Below, one piece after another: positions 49,820 to 59,438 of a stretch of 64,000 nucleotides of DNA. Made by a program: the position numbers and the translations under genes. This stretch comes from Clostridia bacterium (GTDB lineage Bacteria; Bacillota; Clostridia; Christensenellales; Aristaeellaceae), in NCBI GenBank assembly GCA_017509255.1, contig JAFWQA010000009.1:1-64000 (forward strand), written 5' to 3'. The first letter of the stretch is position 1. Each line of letters begins with the position of its first letter. The notes beneath the pieces are model-generated. The model was given only the letters and a program-made list of their open reading frames with translations, was not told the DNA's origin and did not search any database.

Positions 49820-51772
49820 TTGGAGAGCCATTACACCCTGCCGCTGGACGAATTCCTGACGGCGAAGGGGATCGACGGATCCGCCGAAACGCTCTGCCGG
49901 AGACAGCCGGCCGAGCTGGTCCGCATACTGCGGGAAAACAGGCCCGCGGAGGGCGCGAAGCCAGATTCCCCGGAGGTGACGGCCTATGTGGCCGCGCTGA
50001 CGGACGCGCTGGAGCGCATGGATGAGCGGCTGTACGAGCATTACCGGGCGGTGGCAGACCTCTTCCGCGAATATGTGACGCGGGAGAACCTGGCGAAAAT
50101 GAGGCTGGATCCCCTGTGGATCATCGCGGAGGAGACCGGGAAGCGCCTGAACCTGCTGACGGAGGACGTGTCCGCGGAGGCGCCGGCCGAGCCGGTGCCG
50201 GTGATCCGCGTGGAGGGCCCCGGAGCTCCCGTGACGGAAGAAAAGGTGCTGTTCGTTTCCGCCCGCAGCGCGACGGTGCTGCTGGACGCCGACGGCCTGT
50301 ACGCGCTGCCCGCCCCGGCGCAGCTGACGCTGAACGGAAAAAGGCTGAACGACGAGACACGCTGCGTCGCCTCCCTGTTCGGGCTGCTGCCCGACACGGA
50401 ATACGAGCTGCGGGCGCGGTTTGAGGACGGCCGGGAGGAAAGCTTCCGGTTCCGCACGGAGAAGGAGACCTGCACGCTGAACGTGCGCCGCTTCGGCGCG
50501 AAGGGCGACGGGCAGACGGAGGACACCCCCTTCCTGCAGGCGGCGATCCTGAGCTGTCCCGACGGGGGACGGGTGCTGCTGCCCGCCGGGAACTATGTGT
50601 CCGGGCCGCTCTTCCTGAAGAGCAACATCACCGTGGAGATCGCCGGCGGCGCGACGCTGAGCCTGCTGACCGACCGGAACCGCTTTCCGGTCCTGCCGGG
50701 CGTGACCTTTTCCGCGGACGGGAAAGAGGATACGCTGCTGAGCTTCTTTGAGGGCAACCCGCTGGAATGCTTCGCCTCGGCGATCAACGGCATCGGCGTG
50801 GAGAACGTGAAGCTGATCGGCGAGGGCGTGATCGACGGCCGGGCGCAGGAGGGCGACTGGTGGGAGAACCCCAAGGAGAAGCGGGGCGCATACCGGGGGA
50901 ACATGCTTTACACCAAAGACTGCAGAGGCATCACGGTGCAGGGGCTGACCTTCCGGAACAGCCCGTGCTGGAACCTGCATCCGACCTTCAGCCGGGACCT
51001 GGACTTCCTGAACATCCAGGTGATCGCCCCGTGGGACAGCCCGAACACCGACGGGTTCGACCCCGAAAGCTGCGACGGAGTGAGGCTGCTCGGCGCGAGG
51101 CTCTCGGTCGGGGACGACTGCATAGCCATCAAGGCCGGGAAGATCTACATGGGGCAGAAGTACCACACCCCGTGCCGGAACATCGAGATCGCCTGGTGCG
51201 AAATGCTGGACGGGCACGGCGGCGTGACGCTGGGCAGCGAGATGGCCGGCGGCATCCTGAATGTGCGCGTGCATCACTGCCGGATGTACGGGAACGACCG
51301 CGGACTGCGGATCAAGACCCGGCGCGGCCGGGGAAAGAACGCCGTGATCGACGACATCCGTTTTGAAAAGGTGCGGATGGAGAAGGTGAAGGTGCCGCTG
51401 GTGGTCAACTGCCTGTACTTCTGCGACCCGGACGGACACGCACCGTGGGTGCAGAGCCGGGAGAAGCAGCCCGTGGACGACGGCACGCCGACCGTGGGGC
51501 GGATCGCCTTTGAGCAGGTGGACGCGGAGGACTGCAGCTGCTGCGCCGGCTATATCCTGGGCCTGCCGGAGAAGCCGGTGGAAAGCGTGACGCTGCGGAA
51601 CTGCCGCTTCACCTTTGCCGCGGACGCGGAGCCCATGGCGCCGGCCATGGCGGACGGGGTGCCGAAGCTTGCGAGGCGCGGCATCATCGCCTCCGGCATT
51701 GAAAAACTGATCACCGAGAACGTGACCGTGGAGGGCATCGAGGGCGAAGCGGTCACCAGGGAAGATATATGA
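49820..51772 (+). CDS. GH28 polygalacturonase without signal peptide
   Basis: This 650-residue enzyme should cut galacturonate units from oligogalacturonides by hydrolysis. All GH28 catalytic motifs are seen: SPNTDGFD near 407, VGDDCIAIK near 430, DGHGG near 463 and LRIKT near 495. The barrel is preceded by an FnIII-like domain (about 125-220) and an N-terminal helical domain of about 115 residues rich in Glu, Arg and Leu. TTG 49820 is the start, with CGGAGGG seven bases upstream. No signal peptide is present, so it is probably cytoplasmic and acts on imported oligomers. kduI follows after 21 bp. Operator 3 lies upstream. Confidence 0.9.
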   Translation: MESHYTLPLDEFLTAKGIDGSAETLCRRQPAELVRILRENRPAEGAKPDSPEVTAYVAALTDALERMDERLYEHYRAVADLFREYVTRENLAKMRLDPLWIIAEETGKRLNLLTEDVSAEAPAEPVPVIRVEGPGAPVTEEKVLFVSARSATVLLDADGLYALPAPAQLTLNGKRLNDETRCVASLFGLLPDTEYELRARFEDGREESFRFRTEKETCTLNVRRFGAKGDGQTEDTPFLQAAILSCPDGGRVLLPAGNYVSGPLFLKSNITVEIAGGATLSLLTDRNRFPVLPGVTFSADGKEDTLLSFFEGNPLECFASAINGIGVENVKLIGEGVIDGRAQEGDWWENPKEKRGAYRGNMLYTKDCRGITVQGLTFRNSPCWNLHPTFSRDLDFLNIQVIAPWDSPNTDGFDPESCDGVRLLGARLSVGDDCIAIKAGKIYMGQKYHTPCRNIEIAWCEMLDGHGGVTLGSEMAGGILNVRVHHCRMYGNDRGLRIKTRRGRGKNAVIDDIRFEKVRMEKVKVPLVVNCLYFCDPDGHAPWVQSREKQPVDDGTPTVGRIAFEQVDAEDCSCCAGYILGLPEKPVESVTLRNCRFTFAADAEPMAPAMADGVPKLARRGIIASGIEKLITENVTVEGIEGEAVTREDI

Positions 51773-51793
51773 TCCAAAAGGAGGAAGAAAGAT

Positions 51794-52636
51794 ATGGATA
51801 TCCGCTATTCATGCAACCAGCGCGACTTCAAGCGCTACACCACCGAGGAGATGAGGGCCGAGTTCCTGATCGAAAAGCTGTTTGTGCCGGATGAGGTGCA
51901 GGCGGTGTACAGCCATGTGGACCGCATGGTGACCGTGGGCATCATGCCCGTGAAGGAAAAGGTGAGCATCGACAAGGGCATCGACATCTGGAAGAATTTC
52001 GGCACGGAATACTTCCTGGAACGCCGCGAGTGCGGCATGTTCAACGTGGGCGGCGCCGGAAAGGTGACGGCGGACGGGCAGGAATACCGCCTGGACTACA
52101 AGGACTGCCTGTATCTGACCAAGGGCGCGAAGGAGGTTTATTTTGAAAGTCTCGACCCGCAGAAGCCCGCGAAGTTCTATCTGGTCAGCGCGCCGGCCCA
52201 CTGCAGCTATGAAAACCGGCTGATCAGGATCGCCGACGCGGCGAAGCGCCCCCTCGGCGCCCTTGAGACCAGCAACAAGCGGACGATCAACCAGTTCATC
52301 CATCCGTCCGTGCTGAAGACCTGCCAGCTGTCCATGGGCATGACCGTGCTGGAGCCCGGCAGCGTGTGGAACACCATGCCCGCGCATACGCACGAGCGCC
52401 GCATGGAGGTGTACTTCTATTTTGAAGTGCCGGAGAACAACGTGGTCTTCCACATGATGGGCGAGGGGCAGCAGACGAGGCACATCGTGATGCAGAACGA
52501 GCAGGCGGTGATCTCGCCCAGCTGGTCCATCCACGCCGGCGCGGGCACCAGCAACTACACGTTCATCTGGGCCATGGGCGGCGAGAATCAGGCATTCGAC
52601 GACATGGACGAGATCCCCACGACCGAACTGAGATAA
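51794..52636 (+). CDS. kduI: 5-keto-4-deoxyuronate isomerase
   Basis: This 280-residue cupin enzyme converts 5-keto-4-deoxyuronate (DKI) to 2,5-diketo-3-deoxygluconate. The start MDIRYSCNQRDFKRYTTEEMR and the metal-binding TMPAHTHERRMEVYFYFE are typical, as is GAGTSNYTFIWAMGGENQ at the end. The length is normal. It is followed by kduD after 12 bp, the standard pair for lyase-derived uronates. Confidence 0.96.
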   Translation: MDIRYSCNQRDFKRYTTEEMRAEFLIEKLFVPDEVQAVYSHVDRMVTVGIMPVKEKVSIDKGIDIWKNFGTEYFLERRECGMFNVGGAGKVTADGQEYRLDYKDCLYLTKGAKEVYFESLDPQKPAKFYLVSAPAHCSYENRLIRIADAAKRPLGALETSNKRTINQFIHPSVLKTCQLSMGMTVLEPGSVWNTMPAHTHERRMEVYFYFEVPENNVVFHMMGEGQQTRHIVMQNEQAVISPSWSIHAGAGTSNYTFIWAMGGENQAFDDMDEIPTTELR

Positions 52637-52648
52637 GGAGAGAGCACC

Positions 52649-53446
52649 ATGAACATGAAGGATTTCAGCCTGGAAGGAAAAATCGCGTGGATCACCGGGG
52701 CTTCCTACGGGATCGGCTTTGCCATCGCGGAAGCCTACGCGGCAGCCGGCGCGAAGATCGTTTTCAACGACATCAACCAGGAGCTGGTGGACAAGGGCCT
52801 GAAGGCCTATGCCGAGAAGGGCATCCCCGCCACGGGCTATGTGTGCGACGTGACCAATGAGGAAGCGGTGACGGCGCTGGTGAAGCAGATCGAGGAAGAG
52901 ATCGGCGTGATCGACATCCTGGTGAACAACGCCGGCATCATCCGCCGCATCCCGATGATCGAAATGAGCGCCGCGGAATTCCGCAAGGTGATCGACGTGG
53001 ACCTGAACGCCCCGTTCATCTGCGCGAAGGCCGTGATCCCCTCCATGATCAAAAAGGGCCACGGCAAGATCATCAACATCTGCTCCATGATGAGCGAGCT
53101 GGGCCGGGAGACCGTTTCCGCCTATGCCGCCGCCAAGGGCGGGCTGAAGATGCTGACCCGGAACATCTGCTCCGAGTACGGCGAGTACAACATCCAGTGC
53201 AACGGCATCGGGCCCGGCTATATCGCCACGCCCCAGACCGCCCCGCTGCGCGAGCGCCAGGCGGACGGCAGCCGGCATCCCTTTGACCAGTTCATCATCG
53301 CCAAGACGCCCGCGGCCCGCTGGGGAAATCCCGAGGACCTGCAGGGACCGGCCGTTTTCCTGGCCTCCGACGCCAGCAACTTCGTGAACGGCCACGTGCT
53401 GTATGTGGACGGCGGCATCCTCGCCTACATCGGCAAGCAGCCGTAA
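52649..53446 (+). CDS. kduD: 2-deoxy-D-gluconate 3-dehydrogenase (diketo-deoxygluconate reductase)
   Basis: This 265-residue SDR reduces 2,5-diketo-3-deoxygluconate to KDG. The cofactor motif TGASYGIG, NNAGIIRR and the catalytic YAAAKGG are present, and GPGYIATPQTAPLR is typical of KduD. KDG then goes to KdgK and Eda, encoded on the other strand. ATG 52649 follows AAGGAGAG. No terminator is visible after it, so read-through into the transport genes is possible. Confidence 0.92.
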   Translation: MNMKDFSLEGKIAWITGASYGIGFAIAEAYAAAGAKIVFNDINQELVDKGLKAYAEKGIPATGYVCDVTNEEAVTALVKQIEEEIGVIDILVNNAGIIRRIPMIEMSAAEFRKVIDVDLNAPFICAKAVIPSMIKKGHGKIINICSMMSELGRETVSAYAAAKGGLKMLTRNICSEYGEYNIQCNGIGPGYIATPQTAPLRERQADGSRHPFDQFIIAKTPAARWGNPEDLQGPAVFLASDASNFVNGHVLYVDGGILAYIGKQP

Positions 53447-53458
53447 CAAAGATTTAAC

Positions 53459-53487
53459 TGTACAAAACGGGAGCGACAGGGTACAAT
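53459..53487 (+). promoter_or_regulatory. Tentative promoter of the transport operon
   Basis: TGTACA (53459-53464), 17-base spacer, TACAAT (53482-53487). No LacI-type operator overlaps it. Confidence 0.4.
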
Positions 53488-53536
53488 ATGTGTGAATGAA
53501 AACATACATATCGACCCTTCTCCCGGAGGACGATCC

Positions 53537-54109
53537 GTGGGTAAGAAACGAACACTGAGCCAATACAGGACCATCGATCTGATATTGTTCGCCCTGATGC
53601 TGACCGTTTTTGAGACCATCATCATCAAGGCGTCGACCCGATGGTTTCCCGCGCAGCCCTATACGGTATCCCTGGCCGCTGCCGTGACGGCGATCGTGAT
53701 GACGCGCTGGGGGGCCTGGGCCGGCATCCATGCCGCGCTCGGCGGGCTGGTGCTCTGCGCGGCTTCCGGCGCGGCGCCGGCGCAGTACGCGGTGTACTGC
53801 GGAGGGAACCTGTTCGCCCTGCTGGCGATCCCCGTGATCCGGCTGCTGGGCGGGAACGAAGAGGTACGGAGCAGCTCCGGAAAGACCGTCTGCTTCGGAG
53901 CGGCGGTACTGCTGGCAATGCAGCTGGGGCGGGCGCTGATCTCCCTGCTGACGGGAGCGGAGCTGACGGCGGCACTCGGTTTTTTCACCACGGAGGTCAT
54001 TACCGACCTGTTTACCCTGGTGATCCTGTGGATCGCCCGCAGGGCCGACGGCCTGCTGGAGGACCAGGAGCACTATCTGGAAAGGATCGCCCGGGAAGAA
54101 CGGGGATAA
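53537..54109 (+). CDS. Unrecognised polytopic membrane protein
   Basis: This is a 190-residue protein with about five hydrophobic segments (from TIDLILFALMLTVFETIII to ITDLFTLVILWIA). GTG 53537 is chosen for CGGAGGA six bases upstream; an in-frame GTG at 53492 has no site. The layout, with small-residue-rich helices and a short charged C-terminus, recalls S-components of ECF vitamin transporters, but I see no decisive motif. It precedes the permease genes by 33 bp and may be part of the transporter or a sensor for it. Confidence 0.75.
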   Translation: MGKKRTLSQYRTIDLILFALMLTVFETIIIKASTRWFPAQPYTVSLAAAVTAIVMTRWGAWAGIHAALGGLVLCAASGAAPAQYAVYCGGNLFALLAIPVIRLLGGNEEVRSSSGKTVCFGAAVLLAMQLGRALISLLTGAELTAALGFFTTEVITDLFTLVILWIARRADGLLEDQEHYLERIAREERG

Positions 54110-54142
54110 AGGGCGGAAAGCGTAAGAAACGGAGGAATGCGC

Positions 54143-55216
54143 ATGAAGCACAAGGCTGGGGATTATCTGATCCTCGACGAGGCCACGGGCCGGTACCGGG
54201 AGGATCCCGAGCAGACTGTACGCGATGACGTGGAAAAGCATCACTGGCTGCACGTCGGGCGCACCATTCTGAAGGACTGGCGTCTCTATCTGATGCTGGT
54301 ACCCATGCTGCTGGTGTTCCTGTTCTGGCGCTACATGCCCATGTACGAGCTGCTCGGCTCCTTCAAGGTGGACGACGTGGTCAAGCCGGTGGCGGACCAG
54401 TACTTCAAGGGCTTTTCCAATTTCAAGGGACTGCTGCTCGGCACGGGCACCTTCGCCAACCTGTCGACCGAGTTCTGGCGCGCCATGCGGAACACGTTCC
54501 TGCTCAGCTTCTACGGCCTGCTCTTCGGCTTCCCGATGCCGATCCTGCTGGCGCTGTTCTTCAACGAGATCCGGTCCGACATCGTGCGCAGCGGCATGCA
54601 GGTGTTCACCTATCTGCCGAAGTTCATGTCCACCGTCGTTATGACCTCGCTGGTGATCATGCTGATCCGCCAGGGCTCCTCCGCCACGGGGGCGCCTCCC
54701 GGCATCATTTCCCAGGCGCTGGCCTCCCTGGGGCTCATCTCCCGGGAAACGGCGCAGAACGGCCTGCTGAACGATCCCGCCTATTTCCGCGCGATCTATC
54801 AGATCAGCGGCATCTGGGAGACGGCGGGCTACGACAGCATCGTCTTCTTTGCCGCGATCATCGCCATCTCGCCGACCAGCTATGAGGCCGCGCAGATCGA
54901 CGGCGCGGGAAAATGGGCGCAGATGCGCTACGTGGTGCTGCCCAGCATCCTGTCGACCATCGTGATCATGCTGATCACCCGGATCGGCTCCATGCTGAGC
55001 ATCGGATACGAAAAGGTGCTGCTGCTCAATGAGGAGCGCGTAGCGATCTACCAGACCTCCGAGGTGATCTCCACCTTCTCCTGGCGCATCAAGACCACCC
55101 AGAACCAGAGCGGCCTCGCCTCCGCGGCGGAAATGCTGAACAACGTGGTGGGCATGCTCCTGGTCATCGGCGCCAACACCATCGCCCGCAAGGCCTCCAA
55201 CGTGAGCCTGTATTAA
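54143..55216 (+). CDS. LplB-type sugar ABC permease
   Basis: This 357-residue CUT1-type permease has six predicted membrane helices after a 45-residue cytoplasmic start. The EAA loop EAAQIDGAGKWAQMRYVVLP, which contacts the ATPase, is near residue 250. The start ATG 54143 has GGAGG seven bases upstream; ATG 54137 is too close. At 357 residues it is longer than the usual 300-320. It pairs with the next gene in a heterodimeric channel, probably for oligogalacturonide-like sugars given the neighbours. Confidence 0.9.
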   Translation: MKHKAGDYLILDEATGRYREDPEQTVRDDVEKHHWLHVGRTILKDWRLYLMLVPMLLVFLFWRYMPMYELLGSFKVDDVVKPVADQYFKGFSNFKGLLLGTGTFANLSTEFWRAMRNTFLLSFYGLLFGFPMPILLALFFNEIRSDIVRSGMQVFTYLPKFMSTVVMTSLVIMLIRQGSSATGAPPGIISQALASLGLISRETAQNGLLNDPAYFRAIYQISGIWETAGYDSIVFFAAIIAISPTSYEAAQIDGAGKWAQMRYVVLPSILSTIVIMLITRIGSMLSIGYEKVLLLNEERVAIYQTSEVISTFSWRIKTTQNQSGLASAAEMLNNVVGMLLVIGANTIARKASNVSLY

Positions 55217-55230
55217 GGAGGTTTTGAAGC

Positions 55231-56121
55231 ATGAAAAGAAAACTTGAAATCTCCGAGCTGATCTTTAAGATCTTCAGCTACCTGTTTCTGACGGTGTTCG
55301 CGCTGCTGTGCCTGTATCCCTTCCTGTACGCGGTGTCCGCCTCCATCAGCGGCCGGCACGCCGTGGAGTACCAGGAGCTGATCCTTTTCCCGAAGGACGT
55401 GCAGTTTGAGGCGTTTGCCTCCATGTTCAGCAACAACCAGTTCTGGAACGCCTATTCCAACACCCTGTTCCTGACGATCTACGGTACGGTGTGGTCCCTG
55501 GGCGTATCCATCCTGGGCGGCTACGCGCTGAGCAAGAAAAGGCTGCTGTTCCGCAAGGCCTTCAACTTCTTCCTGGTCTTCACCATGTGGTTCTCCGCCG
55601 GCATCGTGCCCCAGTACCTGAACTACCTGGCGACCAAGTCGGTCTTCAACTCCATCGGCATCATGGATGACAAGTGGCTCGTCGTCATCGCCATGGGCAT
55701 GGCCGCCATGAACATCATCCTGCTGCGCAACGCCTTTGAGAACGTTCCCTCCGAGATCGAGGAGGCCGCCATCGTGGACGGCGCGACGGAGATGCAGGTG
55801 CTGGCCAAGGTCTTCATCCCCATGAGCAAATCCACCATCGCCACGGTAGCCCTGTTCTTCGCCATCAGCCGGTGGAACGGCTACTTCTGGGCGCGCCAGA
55901 TGATCTCCAACACCAATGAACAGCCCCTGCAGGTCTTTATACGGAACCAGCTGGAGCAATACACCGACCTGGAGCAGCTGGGAGGCTGGACGGAAAATTA
56001 CGCGGCGGATTCCATCATCTTCGCGCTGATCGTCTGCTCCATCATCCCGATCCTGATCATTTACCCCTTTATCCAGAAGTACTTCGCCAAAGGCACGAAC
56101 GCCGGCGGTGTGAAGGAATAA
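55231..56121 (+). CDS. LplC-type sugar ABC permease
   Basis: This 296-residue membrane protein has six helices and the EAA loop EEAAIVDGATEMQVLAKVFIP. It has the typical LplC-like ends: LCLYPFLYAVSASIS at the start and IYPFIQKYFAKGTNAGGVKE at the end. AAGGAGG lies upstream of ATG 55231. It is 14 bp after the first permease. The binding-protein gene follows. Confidence 0.92.
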   Translation: MKRKLEISELIFKIFSYLFLTVFALLCLYPFLYAVSASISGRHAVEYQELILFPKDVQFEAFASMFSNNQFWNAYSNTLFLTIYGTVWSLGVSILGGYALSKKRLLFRKAFNFFLVFTMWFSAGIVPQYLNYLATKSVFNSIGIMDDKWLVVIAMGMAAMNIILLRNAFENVPSEIEEAAIVDGATEMQVLAKVFIPMSKSTIATVALFFAISRWNGYFWARQMISNTNEQPLQVFIRNQLEQYTDLEQLGGWTENYAADSIIFALIVCSIIPILIIYPFIQKYFAKGTNAGGVKE

Positions 56122-56153
56122 AACTCTCATCATATTTTAAAGGAGGAACCCCT

Positions 56154-58217
56154 ATGAAACGCATCCTGTCCCTTGTGCTGGCATGTGCGATGGTTCTCGG
56201 CATTGCCGCCGTCGCGCACGCGGAAGACATCACGCTGCGTATGGCTGTCGGCTATAACAACGCGAACACCGGTCTGACCTTCAGCCCCGACATCGCGGGT
56301 GAAGGCATCACCCTGGGCGACGGCAACACCTATCACACCGGCGACCTGAAGCCCACCTGGGTGGAAATGGAGAAGATCCTTTCCGAGATCACCGGCAAAA
56401 ACATCATCATCGACGGCTCCATGTATCAGGGCAACGGAGACTCCAAGGAATTCGACTACTGGAAAGAGCAGCTGGACAAGGTGGACATGGTGCTGAGCAC
56501 CAGCGCCCTGGCCAATGCCTACGGCGAGACCGGCAGCCTGGTCAACCTGGCCGACTATGCCGACAAGATCCCGAACGTGATCGCCTATCTGGACGCGAAT
56601 CCCATCGTGCGCCTGTCCATCACCGCCAATACCGACACGGGCGCGTTCTACTTCGCTCCGTACTTTGACGGCGTGAACGACATCGAAAAGATGCCCCTGA
56701 TGCGCGTGGACTACCTGCAGAAGCTGCTGGACGGCGAAGGCGCGTTCACCGCGGACGCCTGCAAGGACACCGCAGCCCCCGTCTATCAGCCCTACATGCC
56801 CACCAGCGGCAAGATCGAGATCGAGACGCCCACCGCGGACGGCAGCGCGACTCAGATCCTGACCAAGGACTATGACGCCTACGGCAACATCGTGGCGAAG
56901 ATGAACGAAGCCGGCGCCATGAACGGCGTGGACGCTGTGAACATGTTCCGTGAGTATATCGACAAGACCTACGGCGGATATTACGGAACCACCCGTTCCA
57001 ACCTGTTCTGCGGATTTGACGCCTGCTGGGACGCCGATGAAATGGTCGCCCTGCTGCGCTGCGTCGTGGCTAATCCCCAGAGCCTGAACGGCACCGACAC
57101 CATCCAGGGCCTGTTCTCCCGCGAGGAAAACAGCATGGCCCGCCGGCCTGACATATACCGCCTGGGCGGCCTGCTGTTCGGCGTCCGCGGCTATGAATCC
57201 CGCCAGGATTACCTGTACTTCGGCACTGACGGCACGCTGCATGACGCCCGGCAGAGCGCCGATGCCTATGCCGCCGCCGCGCGTATGCACGACATGGCAC
57301 TGGAAGGCCTGATCTCCTCCGCCTACATGGCCCGCGAGGAAGTCAGCTCCACCAAGAACTACCTGCCCGAGGATCTGGGCTTCATGTCCTATGACTACAA
57401 CCAGACCCAGACCGTTCTGAACACATCCCTGCAGGAAGGCGAGAAGTACACCTGCATCATGGTCCCCGTGGCCCGCTGGTATGACGGCACCTCCGAGGAC
57501 GGCGTCTACATGCGGTTCACCGAGAGCTGGCGCAGCGTGAAGCCCGGCAACACCTGGGCTATCTCCAAGGCCGGCGTGGAAAGCAACCCCGGCGCGCTGG
57601 ATGCCCTGCTCGCCCTGATCGACTACACCTATTCCGAAAAGGGCCAGATCCTGATGAGCTACGGCCCCGACGCCTTCATCAAGACCAAGGATGACGGCAG
57701 CTACGAGACCTTCATCTTCAACGGCAAGGAAATGCCCGTGATCGCCGACAAGACCTTCAGCGATCTGTACGAGCTGGCCAAGGGCAACTACACCAACTTT
57801 GCCCGCCGCTATCTGGGCTCCACCCTGTCCTTCATCAAGAGCCAGGCCTTCGAGTATCAGTGCACGCACGAGGTCGGCAAGGAAGGCGCCGCGAAGCTTT
57901 CCGCCGCCATCGGGCTCGGAACCATCAAGCATCCCGAGCTGGCCGTGACCGAGAATCCCTGGTACACCTCCGTGCCCACCACCCTGCCGCACTACACCAC
58001 CGAGACCGCCGGCCTGAACGAACTGAGCGATCTGCTGTCCAAGTTCAGCAGCGACTACAACCTCTTCGACGAGATCGTGGTCAACGGCATCCCGGACGGC
58101 ATGACCGCCGAGGAACAGGCCGCCATGGCAGAGAGCACCTGGTACGGCTTTGATTACACCGAGCTGAAGAACGATGCCTGGACCCGCCTGGCCGCCTATT
58201 ACGAAACTGTGAAATAA
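56154..58217 (+). CDS. Large extracellular sugar-binding protein of the CUT1 importer
   Basis: This is a 687-residue exported protein, larger than the 420-570 residues usual for the family. The signal peptide (ILSLVLACAMVLGIAAVAHAE) lacks a lipobox, so membrane anchoring is not explained. The mature part has the class-II binding-protein style (DKVDMVLSTSALANAYGETGSLVNLADY, then SWRSVKPGNTWAISK and EKGQILMSYGPDAFIKTKDDGSYE). The ligand is unknown, but context (GH105, GH28, kdu and uxa genes) points to a pectic oligosaccharide. Strong hairpins follow in the 150-bp spacer and may protect this transcript. Confidence 0.9.
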   Translation: MKRILSLVLACAMVLGIAAVAHAEDITLRMAVGYNNANTGLTFSPDIAGEGITLGDGNTYHTGDLKPTWVEMEKILSEITGKNIIIDGSMYQGNGDSKEFDYWKEQLDKVDMVLSTSALANAYGETGSLVNLADYADKIPNVIAYLDANPIVRLSITANTDTGAFYFAPYFDGVNDIEKMPLMRVDYLQKLLDGEGAFTADACKDTAAPVYQPYMPTSGKIEIETPTADGSATQILTKDYDAYGNIVAKMNEAGAMNGVDAVNMFREYIDKTYGGYYGTTRSNLFCGFDACWDADEMVALLRCVVANPQSLNGTDTIQGLFSREENSMARRPDIYRLGGLLFGVRGYESRQDYLYFGTDGTLHDARQSADAYAAAARMHDMALEGLISSAYMAREEVSSTKNYLPEDLGFMSYDYNQTQTVLNTSLQEGEKYTCIMVPVARWYDGTSEDGVYMRFTESWRSVKPGNTWAISKAGVESNPGALDALLALIDYTYSEKGQILMSYGPDAFIKTKDDGSYETFIFNGKEMPVIADKTFSDLYELAKGNYTNFARRYLGSTLSFIKSQAFEYQCTHEVGKEGAAKLSAAIGLGTIKHPELAVTENPWYTSVPTTLPHYTTETAGLNELSDLLSKFSSDYNLFDEIVVNGIPDGMTAEEQAAMAESTWYGFDYTELKNDAWTRLAAYYETVK

Positions 58218-58239
58218 TTACCGTGTGTACGCCGGTGCT

Positions 58240-58344
58240 TCCGGAGGACGGGACCGCCCAAGGGCGGCTGCCCCCTCCGGAGGCTCCCCGCGCGAAACCG
58301 ATCCGGCGCGCCGCTCCGCTCCCTCGCGGAGCAGGGCGGCGCGC
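58240..58344 (+). other. Two GC-rich hairpins after the binding-protein gene
   Basis: Hairpin A: TCCGGAGG (58240-58247) with CCTCCGGA (58274-58281), enclosing CCGCCC-AA-GGGCGG (58254-58267). Hairpin B: GCTCCGC (58313-58319) with GCGGAGC (58326-58332), extended by GCGCGCC (58306-58312) with GGCGCGC (58338-58344) across a small bulge. No T tract follows, and the next gene starts 24 bases later. They look like mRNA-stabilising or processing elements, not terminators. Confidence 0.65.
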
Positions 58345-58367
58345 ACTTCCTGAAGGGGCTGAGTGAA

Positions 58368-58961
58368 ATGTATAAAAAGCAGGTAACCTTCCAGAAGATC
58401 GTCTGCCTGATGACGCTGGTCGTGGGCGTACTGTTCTTCATTTACTCGCTGGGAATCCTGACGGATCTTTTTGATACGCTGTATTCCATGATCCCCAATC
58501 CGAACAACCTGGATTCCGCCAAGGTGGAAGGCGCGCGGATCTATTATGACATGCAGCCCTTCAACCGCACGCTGCTGCGGGCTTCCATCGGCATGATCCT
58601 GCTTTCCTGCGTGCTTTTCCTGACCAACACGCATTCCCGCCGCCGGTATTACATCGGCAACGCCATTGCCACCGCGGTCAACGCCGCGGCCGAAGCCGCC
58701 ATGGCAGTCTGGTGCCACCTGCAGGTGAGCGCCTTCCGCAATCAGTACCTGACCACCGTTGATTTCGCCGAGCTGGAGAAAAGACTTGCCCGGCGCGGCA
58801 CCTATACGGATTCCACCTTCTGGTTCGACATCCATTACCTGGTCTGCATCCTGGCCGTGTGCGCCGCGGTGCTTCTGATCGTGAATTATATCTGGAAGAG
58901 AAAAATGATGCAGGGCGAACAGGAGCTTCTCCGTTCCTCCGGAAAGGCGGTATCAGCATGA
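58368..58961 (+). CDS. Unrecognised four-helix membrane protein A
   Basis: This is a 197-residue protein with four hydrophobic segments (about 10-33, 66-88, 94-118 and 150-172). A loop of about 30 residues between the first two carries SMIPNPNNLDSAKVEGARIYYDMQPFN, likely outside. The short C-terminal tail is basic. I recognise no family. It follows the binding-protein gene and overlaps the next gene by four bases (ATGA), so it belongs to the transport operon. The start ATG lies after GAAGGGGCTGAGTGAA. Confidence 0.75.
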   Translation: MYKKQVTFQKIVCLMTLVVGVLFFIYSLGILTDLFDTLYSMIPNPNNLDSAKVEGARIYYDMQPFNRTLLRASIGMILLSCVLFLTNTHSRRRYYIGNAIATAVNAAAEAAMAVWCHLQVSAFRNQYLTTVDFAELEKRLARRGTYTDSTFWFDIHYLVCILAVCAAVLLIVNYIWKRKMMQGEQELLRSSGKAVSA

Positions 58962-59425
58962 GCGAAGAACGTACCACGCAGCTTGACCGTATGCGTTTTA
59001 CCAAGAATACCTCATCCTCCCGTCTGGCCCTGCTGGCCATCGTTTTCGACGTGCTTTTCTTCATCAGTCTCTATAAATCCGACGTGGGAACGTATTATTA
59101 CACGATCCTCATCGGCGCCTCCATCATCTACAATCTAGTTTTCCTGCTGGCCACCTTCCTCTGCTCCGAGGGCGTCAAGAATTATCAGACGCCCTATTCC
59201 TGGCTGATGGTGGTCCTCGGCGTCATCCAGATCGTCCGGATCTTTATCTATCCCGTCAGCGCGCATCAGGCTGTTATAAACGGCGCCGCCGTCATGGGGG
59301 ACGGGCAGTTCATCCGCATGATCGTCTATCTGACCGCTTCCGCCGTGTGCCTGTTTGCCGGGGCGGTCATCAACCTGAAAAAGAGCCGCGACCTGAACGC
59401 GCATATCGCCTCACTGCAGGCCTAA
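58958..59425 (+). CDS. Unrecognised four-helix membrane protein B
   Basis: This is a 155-residue protein with four hydrophobic segments (about 22-40, 46-69, 78-98 and 114-136). ATG 58958 overlaps the stop of protein A (ATGA), and GGAAAGG lies upstream. The N-terminus (MSEERTTQLDRMRFTKNTSSSR) is polar and likely cytoplasmic. No family is recognised. Coupled translation suggests it works together with protein A. The ATPase gene follows after 13 bp. Confidence 0.75.
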   Translation: MSEERTTQLDRMRFTKNTSSSRLALLAIVFDVLFFISLYKSDVGTYYYTILIGASIIYNLVFLLATFLCSEGVKNYQTPYSWLMVVLGVIQIVRIFIYPVSAHQAVINGAAVMGDGQFIRMIVYLTASAVCLFAGAVINLKKSRDLNAHIASLQA

Positions 59426-59438
59426 GGGGGAAACGGAC

